7,406 bases of DNA from Planctomycetota bacterium (GTDB lineage: Bacteria > Planctomycetota > JAJSAM01). A model generated the notes under the pieces. It was not told where the DNA came from. It did not search any database and saw only the letters and a program-made list of their open reading frames with translations. Of the stretch, positions 1 through 6,008 are shown one piece after another. Within the stretch, counting starts at the first letter, position 1, and every line of letters starts with the position of its first letter. The DNA lies in contig JAOZQC010000152.1 in assembly GCA_029932425.1 (NCBI GenBank), forward strand, positions 1-7,406. The letters are read 5' to 3'. The translations under genes and the position numbers were made by a program.

Positions 1-249
1 CAGATGCTTCCCCATGGGGGTCTTCGGGAAGATCTTGAAGCCCATCACGAGGAGGATGGGGATGCCCACCAGCGCGGAACCCACCACCGTCCAGCCGAGC
101 GCGGAGCTGTGACCGAAGCCCAGGATGGCGGCGATGAGGAAGACGCCCGCGGAGATGACGGTGAGCAGGCCCATGGAGGGCAGGAAGACCTCCATCAGCA
201 GGAGGCCGAAGGCGAGCACGAGAAGGATGATCGGCAGGGCCACGTCCAC
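1..249 (-). CDS. Short NfeD-family membrane protein, C-terminus cut by window edge
   Basis: The reading frame stays open from a GTG at 249 to the left edge, giving 83 residues without a stop, so the C-terminal part is missing. The visible part is almost entirely membrane: three hydrophobic segments at about residues 3-22, 24-46 and 51-72, with a short LPSMG turn after the first. It ends in FPKTPMGKHL, which matches LPSTPIGRRL at the end of the membrane region of the neighbouring long NfeD protein, so the two are paralogues. In short NfeD proteins this membrane part is usually followed by a small OB-fold (NfeD) domain, which would lie outside the window. The GTG was chosen because AAGGAG sits seven bases upstream, inside the end of the preceding gene. 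The gap after that gene's stop is one base, so the two are almost certainly co-transcribed. A likely role is partner or scaffold in NfeD/stomatin-type membrane assemblies; this is inferred from family and context. Confidence 0.8.
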   Translation of the reverse strand, partial: MDVALPIILLVLAFGLLLMEVFLPSMGLLTVISAGVFLIAAILGFGHSSALGWTVVGSALVGIPILLVMGFKIFPKTPMGKHL

Positions 250-250
250 G

Positions 251-2275
251 TCAGATCTCCTTCACCATGATCCGGTTCCCCTTCACCTCCAGGACCTCGA
301 CGGCCGCCCCGCGGGGGATGTAGTCGCCCCGGGAGGAGGCGTTGTAGGGCTCTCCGTCCACCTCGATGCGGCCGGCGGGGCGGAGGTCGCTGAGGGCCCG
401 GCCGGTGCGCCCCACCAGGCCCGCGTGGCGCCGGCTCTCCACGCTGCCGCTGCCCGTCAAGCCGGTGGCCTCTCCCGTGCCCGCCGGGGCCAGGATGAGA
501 CGGCGTCCGATGGGCGTGGACGGGAGGATCCGCGCCACGGCCCAGATGCCGATGAGAGAGGCGAGGGCGGTGGCGCCGAACTCGAGCAGCCACCGGGCCA
601 GCTCGTCGAACTCCCAGGGGCGCCCGGCGCTCGGGAGGCCGTGCTTCACGGAGGCGAGGTAGAGACTCACCACGACGAGGGCGATGCCGGCGATGCCGGG
701 CACGCCGAAGCCCGGGATCACGAGCAGCTCCAGGGCGATGAGGGACACGCCGAGCAGGAAGAGCACCACCTCCACGCCGGTGGCGATCCCCGCGACGTAG
801 GAGGCGGAGAAGAAGAGCACGAACGCCACGATGGCGATCGCCCCCGGCACGCCGAAGCCGGGGACCTTGAGCTCCATGTAGAGGGCGACGATGCCCGCGA
901 AGAAGAGCAGGGCCTTGATCCCCAGGAGGAACCGCGAGGTGCGCTCCGCCCAGGTCTCCGTCAGGCGCACCACCCGGCTCCCCTCGATGCCGTAGAGTGC
1001 GTAGGCGGCCGCGCGGTCGGCCACGGGAGGGGGGCTGAAGCCGTACTCGAAGGCCTTGTCCGCGGTGAGGGTGAGCAGTTCGTCCTTGCGGACGGCGATC
1101 TCCTTCTTCGCCACGCCCCCGTGTTCGGCGGCCCGGGCGTCGATCTCCTCGGGGAGAAGGTACCGGGTGGTCCCGTCCCGGAACCGGACGCGCCAGACCT
1201 CCATCTCCTGGGTGACCATGGCCTCCGCCAGTCGGAGCGGGTAGCCGCTCTTCCGGGCGTACTTGCGGAAGGCGGCCCGCAGGGGCGACTGGATCTTCTC
1301 CCCGAGCACGGAGTACCCCCCCGGCCCGATGGCGATGGGCTGGCAGTCGCCGAGGATTCCCCCCTCGCCCATGACGATGCGGTCGCCGGAGATCGCGATG
1401 AGGGCGGCCCCCGAGTAGGCCCGCTTCAGGATGAGCATCAGCGTGGGGATGCGCAGCGCGAAGATGTAGTCGCCGATGTCCAGCGAGGCCCCCACGGTGC
1501 CGCCCGGCGAGTCCATCTCGAAGATCAGGAGGTCCGCCCCCCGGCGGCGGGCCAGTTCCACGCGCCGCTTCACGGACTCGAAGAGGGTGTCGTCGATGGC
1601 CCGGTCGATGGGGATGAGGAACGGCTTCTCGAACGGTCCCCGGAACGGGGCCACGGGGGGGCCGCCGGCACCGGGCCGGATGGAGCGCACCTCGGTGTCG
1701 CGGGGGGAGACGCCGAGCGCCGCGAGGGACGCCGGCCGGTCGGGCACCAGGCGCCGGGCGAAGCCCGCGCGGACGGCCTCCCGGGCGGTGAGGACGCCGG
1801 CCCCGGGGGCGCCGGGCAGCAGGCGCTCGAAGACGCCGTGCGAGAGGCCGAGCCGCCGGCAGGCCCGGGCGGCCGCGGACCGGACCGGGCCCTCCGCGGG
1901 AACCGGACCCCAGGCGGCGTCGGGAAGGATGTGCCGCACCGGGCAGGCCAGCACCACGGCCACCAGGGCCCCGGCGGCGCGCCCCCGGACCAGCACGGCG
2001 AGGGTCCCTCGCTCCGCCTGGGCCTGCAGGGTCTCCGCCAGGGCGAGGGCGGGCTCCGGGGCCTCCTCGGGGACGAGGGCGTCCAGGTCGAGGAGGACCG
2101 TCTTCGACCCCCGGTCGAAAGCGGTGCGCACCTCCGCGGCGACGAGCGGGCCGGTGATCTCGTCGATCGGTCCCCGGACCTCCACGATGACGGCGGAGGG
2201 CGCGGGACCGGGAGCCGCCGCAGCGGTGGCCGCGGCGAGGAGCACCGCCAGCAGGAGGACCGTCGTTCGTTTCAT
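251..2275 (-). CDS. nfeD: NfeD-family membrane-bound ClpP-class serine protease (long form)
   Basis: The protein has 674 residues. Residues 1-21 form a signal peptide (basic start, Leu/Ala core, AAA-type cleavage region). Residues 28-180 look like a degenerate ClpP/crotonase-fold domain. Residues 217-420 are the intact protease domain, with DSPGG at 255-259, the putative nucleophile Ser288 in AYSGAALIA and the putative general base Lys327 in GEKIQS. These line up with Ser97 and Lys138, the catalytic dyad of archaeal PH1510, whose protease domain cleaves the C-terminal hydrophobic region of a partner stomatin. Membrane segments follow at about 447-467, 478-498, 500-520, 523-542 and 565-583. 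The C-terminal NfeD OB-fold-like domain is about 612-674. The protease domain should lie outside the cytoplasmic membrane. I chose the ATG at 2275 because it begins the signal peptide; an upstream TTG at 2320 would put 15 polar residues before it. A weak GGAA lies nine bases upstream. The family is clear; the substrate is unknown. Confidence 0.9.
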   Translation of the reverse strand: MKRTTVLLLAVLLAAATAAAAPGPAPSAVIVEVRGPIDEITGPLVAAEVRTAFDRGSKTVLLDLDALVPEEAPEPALALAETLQAQAERGTLAVLVRGRAAGALVAVVLACPVRHILPDAAWGPVPAEGPVRSAAARACRRLGLSHGVFERLLPGAPGAGVLTAREAVRAGFARRLVPDRPASLAALGVSPRDTEVRSIRPGAGGPPVAPFRGPFEKPFLIPIDRAIDDTLFESVKRRVELARRRGADLLIFEMDSPGGTVGASLDIGDYIFALRIPTLMLILKRAYSGAALIAISGDRIVMGEGGILGDCQPIAIGPGGYSVLGEKIQSPLRAAFRKYARKSGYPLRLAEAMVTQEMEVWRVRFRDGTTRYLLPEEIDARAAEHGGVAKKEIAVRKDELLTLTADKAFEYGFSPPPVADRAAAYALYGIEGSRVVRLTETWAERTSRFLLGIKALLFFAGIVALYMELKVPGFGVPGAIAIVAFVLFFSASYVAGIATGVEVVLFLLGVSLIALELLVIPGFGVPGIAGIALVVVSLYLASVKHGLPSAGRPWEFDELARWLLEFGATALASLIGIWAVARILPSTPIGRRLILAPAGTGEATGLTGSGSVESRRHAGLVGRTGRALSDLRPAGRIEVDGEPYNASSRGDYIPRGAAVEVLEVKGNRIMVKEI
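257..262 (-). promoter_or_regulatory. Ribosome binding site for the short NfeD gene
   Basis: AAGGAG on the minus strand lies seven bases before the GTG at 249 and overlaps the last codons of the upstream protease gene. It decides between that GTG and a second in-frame GTG six bases later, which would have poorer spacing. The arrangement suggests translational coupling of the two NfeD genes. Confidence 0.7.
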
Positions 2276-2308
2276 GGCGCGTTGTTCCAGGATACCCACG
2301 CGCGGGGA

Positions 2309-2327
2309 GGTTTCTTCCAAGGAAACC
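2309..2327. repeat. Inverted repeat in the leader/promoter region of nfeD
   Basis: GGTTTC and GAAACC form a perfect six-base inverted repeat around a seven-base centre, 34 bases upstream of the nfeD ATG. It could be an operator or a small hairpin in the nfeD 5' leader. Nothing in the sequence identifies a binding protein, and an arm of six bases can occur by chance. Confidence 0.35.
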
Positions 2328-2377
2328 CCGTGCCCTCCCGCCGCGCGGGGCGGGAGCCCCGGGCGGGGCCCCGAAAC

Positions 2378-2407
2378 TTGACCCCCGCCGTTCCCCCCCG
2401 CTAGAGT
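2378..2407 (+). promoter_or_regulatory. Sigma-70-type promoter of tRNA-Ala
   Basis: The -35 element TTGACC (2378-2383) matches the consensus at five of six positions. The -10 element TAGAGT (2402-2407) matches at four of six, and the spacer is 18 bases. Transcription would start at about 2414, some 24 bases before the mature tRNA, a normal 5' leader length for RNase P processing. Position and orientation support it; there is no experimental evidence. Confidence 0.6.
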
Positions 2408-2437
2408 TCACCGGCCAGCAGGCGCCCGGCACACGGT

Positions 2438-2513
<76 letters not shown>

Positions 2514-2708
2514 GCTTGAAGACGCGGTCGGTTCCCCCCCCGGCGACTCGTGCGGGTGCGCCCGGCCTTTCCGAAGGGCTTCGACGGCGTGCCTGCGTCG
2601 CCTCCCTCCTCCGAGAGGATCACGCCGCTCTGCCCATGCCCCTGCTCCCCGCCGGGCGATCCCTGGGCCTGACCTCGAGTCCGGGGTTCCAGAACGACTC
2701 CGGCATGC

Positions 2709-2717
2709 TGGTATCAT
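2709..2717 (+). promoter_or_regulatory. Possible extended -10 promoter element for the large downstream gene
   Basis: TGGTATCAT reads as an extended -10 (TGn followed by TATCAT, five of six to consensus). No good -35 lies at the usual distance; TTCCAG at 2687-2692 is 19 bases away and weak. If used, transcription would start near 2724 and leave an untranslated leader of about 220 bases. This is the only AT-containing promoter-like site I noticed in the stretch. Confidence 0.35.
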
Positions 2718-2930
2718 GTCCCCCTGCACGCGGGGCGGGCTGCCTCGCGGACGTACCGGGCGATCGCCGCGTCGCCGTGCGCCCGGGGAGGGAAATGGGG
2801 CCTGACGAAGGCGGGCGGACGGCGGGCGCCGAACTCCGGAAATGAAGGGGCGCGGGTGCTCCGCGGCGCGCAGGCCGCCCGGGGCGGGTGGTCACCGCGA
2901 AGCCCCCGCCGGCGGGCTCCGTACGATCCG

Positions 2931-2941
2931 AGGAGGGAGGG
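2931..2941 (+). promoter_or_regulatory. Strong ribosome binding site deciding the start at 2942
   Basis: AGGAGGGAGGG directly precedes the ATG at 2942, placing the AGGAGG core five bases from the start codon. This favours 2942 over the in-frame GTG at 2888, which would add 18 Pro/Gly-rich residues and lacks a comparable site. Confidence 0.75.
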
Positions 2942-5566
2942 ATGGCCTGGGCGACCCTGTGGCGGAGGCTCGATTCATCGAGGAGGAGGGAAGCGGCGCT
3001 CGCCTTCTGGGAGAGTCCGGAGACGGCGCCCGAGGATCGCGACCTTGCCGAGGGGGAGCTGGCCCGGAGGCTCCACTTCCGGCCGCAGTCGGTGAGGAAG
3101 CTCCCGCGGGAGAGGAAGGCCCGGTACCTGGCGGAATGGGGGAATCCCCCCGGCATCCTCGTACAGCTCATGCTGCAGCAGTGGTTGCTCAACCGGCGCC
3201 CCATGCTCATCCGTTTCCTGGATACCCTCCGGATACCTCACCGGGAGGGCCTGTTCGAGGAAGACGCCTTTCCCATCCGATCCCGCGACGATCTCGCCCG
3301 CGCCGCGGACGTGCTCTACGCGGAGTTCCCGGAGGACGAGGTGGACCTCTACCTGTCCTATCTTCTCGAGGCGGAGCCGGAGCACTGGCCGGAGCTCGGT
3401 CCGGTGTTGGAGGAGCGCCGGGGGGAAAGGGCGCCCCCGGAGCACCCCGAAGAGGAGGGGCTGCAGGGGGACGAGGGGGAGAGTCCGCAGGGAGCCCCGG
3501 AGCCGGTATCGCCGGGTTTCACGACCCTCGACCGGGTCCTGGTGCGGGTGGTCATCGACGGCATCTCCGGAGTGGAGGGGTCGCTGAGCCTCGACCAGAT
3601 CGAGGACCTCATCGACGAGGTGGTCCACCTCAACTCGAGCCGGCAGGTGAGTTACTTCCACCGCGGGTTTTTCGACCGGCTGCGAGGCGGTGAGGTCTGC
3701 CTGGATCTTCCGGAGCTCAATACGGAGCGCGCGGCCTGGCTCCTCTGCGGCGCCGTCATGGCGGCCGCCCGGCAGGGGGATCAGCAGGGCATCCTGGATC
3801 TCCTGCAAGGGCATCCCCTGGCCCGGCAGACGCTGCGGCGCGGCGGTCTCCTGATCGTTCCCGCGGCCATCCCCCTGGTCTTCGAGGCCCTGGTGGGGAC
3901 CGGGCGGTTCACCGAGTTGGCGGAGTGGCTGGGGCCCGAGGAGGTGAGCGGGGGAGGGATCTCCCTCTGGCGGGGGATCCTCTGGGAGGCGGGGGGCCTT
4001 CTCCGGCGCGGGCGCGCGGAGGAGGCCAGGCCCCTCCTGGATCTGGTGGAGGCGGCCGTAGGGCGGTCGGGAGAGCTTTCGGAGGCGGGCCCGGAACAGG
4101 AGAGCCTGGTGGCGGACCTGCGGCGGAGGAAGGCGCACTGTCTGCGGCTGAGGGGAGACCTGGAAGGAGCGCGCTCCCTTCTCTCCTCCCTGCTGGAAAG
4201 CGCGGCTCCCGACCGGAGAGCGATGATCCTCGCCGACCTGGGTCTCGTCGAGGCCGGGTATCGCAGTCTGTCCGATGTCCGGTTGCCCGTGGACCCCGCG
4301 CGCTACGCGGAGGTGGTCGAGTGCCTGAGTCGGGGAGAGGAGTTCTTCACCCTCTCCGCCGCCGAGAGGCCCTCGCCGGGGGCCCATGGCCAGTACTGCC
4401 TGGGGGTTCTCTGGATGGCCCGGGGGGAGCCGGAGAAGGCCCGTCCGTTCCTCGAGGAAGCCGTGGCCGAGATGCAGCGCCGGCCGGAGACCTACGGCGA
4501 GGTGGTCCTCCCGCGCGCGCGCCTCTACCTCGGGGCCTGTCTTGCGTACAGCTGGGATCCGGTGCGTGCGGACCAGGCGGCCGCCTGCCTCGAAGAGGGA
4601 GTGGAGAAGCTCGGACAGGAGAGCCTGCCGCTGCTCCCGGACGCCCTGGCCGCCCTGGAAGAGGTCTCGGTCCCCGTGGCCGCCCGCCTGGCGAGGAAGA
4701 TCCACGAGCTGCTGGGAAATCGGTTCCTCGACGCCGTGGTGGGGACGGGCGTCCTGCCGCACGTGGCGGAGCTGCGGGAAGCTCTCGCGAGGCGTGCCCG
4801 GCGGAAGGGGCGGAGCGCCGGGGAGCGGCGGGCGGACCTCGAGGTCTTGCTCCGGGCGGCGAAGGAAGCCGAGGACGCCGAGATGGGAGAAGCGGCTCTC
4901 GACGGGCTGGAGGAACTCGCCCTGGAAGGCACGGGGGCGGAAGACCTCCTACGGATCCTGGGTTCCGAGGAGTACCGGGGATTCGTCCTCTCCCACGAAG
5001 AAGCGGAGTTCCTGCGGGTCCGGCTCCTGGAGTCCGCGGGCCGGGTGGGGGAGGCGGCCGCGATCCTCGAGGGTCTGGGCCATGAGATCCTCACCCGCAA
5101 GGACCGCCCGAACTGGCTGGCGGAGGCGGAGGACCTGGCGGACCACATCCGGTCCCATGGTCTGGAGCCGGGCGAGGCCTTCCTGGCGCGGATCGAGGGG
5201 TGCCGGAGGGAGGCACGGGAGAGTCCTCCGCGCACCGTGCGGGGGCGGGTTCTCTTCCTGGGCGGCAACGAGACCCAGGAACGCTACGACGAGGAGGTCC
5301 GGGCGAGGATCCACGCGGACTGGCCGGAGGTGGAACTCTCCTTCCACCATCCCGGGTGGAGCAGCAACTGGGGCCGGCAGATCGACCGCTGGGCGAACGA
5401 CATCCGGACCGCGGACGCCGTGGTCCTCATGCGGTTCGTGCGCACGCAGTTCGGCCGGAAGGTCCGCCAGATCTGCCATGAGCACAAGATCCCGTGGGTG
5501 GCCTGCACCGGTCACGGCCGGGACTCGATCCTCCGGGCGGTGAAGGCGGCGGTGGCCTGTCTCTGA
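2942..5566 (+). CDS. Uncharacterised 874-residue helical-repeat protein with C-terminal DUF2325-like domain
   Basis: I do not recognise a specific function. Residues 1-155 form a helical region with conserved-looking motifs (LHFRPQSVRKLP at 44-55, RRPMLIRFLDTLRIPH at 85-100). An acidic, Pro/Glu-rich linker spans about 157-190. Residues 195-250 hold a second motif block, including EDLIDEVVHLN and SYFHRGFFDRL. From about 260 to 760 the chain is Leu/Ala/Glu-rich paired helices resembling TPRs, for example around 393-419 and 482-512; such solenoids usually bind proteins. Residues 767-874 are an alpha/beta domain beginning GRVLFLGGNETQERY, followed by TADAVVLMRFVRT and a Cys/His-containing end (Cys845, His846, His848, Cys855, His858). 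The GG loop and the 'aDaVV' strand resemble DUF2325, a domain of unknown function; I judge this by eye. There is no signal peptide or membrane segment, so it is probably cytoplasmic. It is flanked by non-coding DNA on both sides and is probably transcribed alone. Its third codon positions are less GC-rich than leuS. Confidence 0.75.
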   Translation: MAWATLWRRLDSSRRREAALAFWESPETAPEDRDLAEGELARRLHFRPQSVRKLPRERKARYLAEWGNPPGILVQLMLQQWLLNRRPMLIRFLDTLRIPHREGLFEEDAFPIRSRDDLARAADVLYAEFPEDEVDLYLSYLLEAEPEHWPELGPVLEERRGERAPPEHPEEEGLQGDEGESPQGAPEPVSPGFTTLDRVLVRVVIDGISGVEGSLSLDQIEDLIDEVVHLNSSRQVSYFHRGFFDRLRGGEVCLDLPELNTERAAWLLCGAVMAAARQGDQQGILDLLQGHPLARQTLRRGGLLIVPAAIPLVFEALVGTGRFTELAEWLGPEEVSGGGISLWRGILWEAGGLLRRGRAEEARPLLDLVEAAVGRSGELSEAGPEQESLVADLRRRKAHCLRLRGDLEGARSLLSSLLESAAPDRRAMILADLGLVEAGYRSLSDVRLPVDPARYAEVVECLSRGEEFFTLSAAERPSPGAHGQYCLGVLWMARGEPEKARPFLEEAVAEMQRRPETYGEVVLPRARLYLGACLAYSWDPVRADQAAACLEEGVEKLGQESLPLLPDALAALEEVSVPVAARLARKIHELLGNRFLDAVVGTGVLPHVAELREALARRARRKGRSAGERRADLEVLLRAAKEAEDAEMGEAALDGLEELALEGTGAEDLLRILGSEEYRGFVLSHEEAEFLRVRLLESAGRVGEAAAILEGLGHEILTRKDRPNWLAEAEDLADHIRSHGLEPGEAFLARIEGCRREARESPPRTVRGRVLFLGGNETQERYDEEVRARIHADWPEVELSFHHPGWSSNWGRQIDRWANDIRTADAVVLMRFVRTQFGRKVRQICHEHKIPWVACTGHGRDSILRAVKAAVACL

Positions 5567-6008
5567 GGAGGCGCGGGGCGGCGGGCTTCACGGGGCGGAC
5601 GTCACCGCTCCCCCCTGCCGGTGGTCGCGAGGGGTTCGGAGGTTCACGGATCCGCGGTCGGGCTGCCCTTGGCCCTCCACGTCCGTGGCACCCGGAATGC
5701 TCGAGGGCCGAGGGACGACGGGTTTCCTCGGCCTGCGCAAACCGGGCGGACCATGCGCCAGGCGCGGTGGGAACCCGGCGGGAGGAGAAGCGGCTCGGGA
5801 CGAGAGGTCTTCTCGGGTGCGGGGTCACGGCTCCGAAGCCGATCGCCGCTCCGGGAGGTCGCCCGCAGGGAGGGCGCATTCCTGTGGGCCCCGGAGTGTC
5901 CGCCCCTCCCGCGGTTCCTCCCGAACTCCTGGGGCGCTCCGCGGTTCTCCCGGTAGGATCTGGAGTTCGCTTCGTCTCCCGCCGGTGGACGCATTCCGAG
6001 GGAACCCG
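5567..6008. other. 442-base non-coding stretch upstream of leuS
   Basis: No convincing gene is seen. The open frames here on both strands are Arg/Gly/Pro-rich without family resemblance or good start signals. The stretch should contain the end of the upstream transcript and the promoter of leuS. A TAGGAT at 5954-5959 could be a -10 element for leuS, but no good -35 accompanies it. A strong inverted repeat is listed separately. I found no T-tract terminator and no T-box-type leader. Confidence 0.55.
5706..5733. repeat. Strong inverted repeat between the large gene and leuS
   Basis: GGCCGAGG and CCTCGGCC pair perfectly over eight bases. An inner G-U and an A-U pair extend this to ten base pairs around an eight-base loop (5716-5723). 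No run of T follows, so it is not a canonical intrinsic terminator. It may be a terminator of the T-less type, a leader hairpin of leuS, or a site for a dimeric protein. It lies 140 bases after the upstream stop codon and 276 bases before leuS. Confidence 0.5.

Larger units (their letters stand above)
2514..2941. other. 428-base stretch without a convincing gene
   Basis: Between the tRNA and the next gene I see no reading frame with protein-like composition. The open frames here are Arg/Pro/Gly-rich by-products of GC-rich DNA, and two of them run through the tRNA or the neighbouring gene. A small hairpin (GCCTTT/AAGGGC, 2565-2579, three-base loop) follows the tRNA but lacks a T-tract, so it is a poor terminator candidate. 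A possible extended -10 element is listed separately. I recognised no riboswitch. No copy of the tRNA 3' end was found here or further right, so there is no evidence of an integration site. Confidence 0.6.

Noticed and set aside
125..2404. Long plus-strand open frame (759 codons) opposite nfeD
   Set aside because: Composition is Arg/Gly/Glu/His-rich with no family resemblance. It is the antisense of a well-supported gene and is kept open by high GC content.
195..2432. Second long minus-strand open frame overlapping nfeD
   Set aside because: Arg/Pro/Gly-rich shadow in another frame of the same strand. The NfeD frame has a signal peptide, active-site motifs and membrane segments.
2565..2579. 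Terminator after tRNA-Ala
   Set aside because: Only a six-base-pair stem with a three-base loop and a G-U pair, and no T-tract.
2888..2941. Upstream GTG start for the large gene
   Set aside because: The added 18 residues are low-complexity, and the ATG at 2942 has a near-ideal ribosome binding site.
2975..4762. Minus-strand open frame of 595 codons opposite the large central gene
   Set aside because: Antisense shadow. The plus-strand frame has a strong ribosome binding site, helical-repeat composition and a recognisable C-terminal domain.
5621..5956. Open frames on both strands in the gap before leuS
   Set aside because: Arg/Gly/Pro-rich, no good start signals, no family resemblance.
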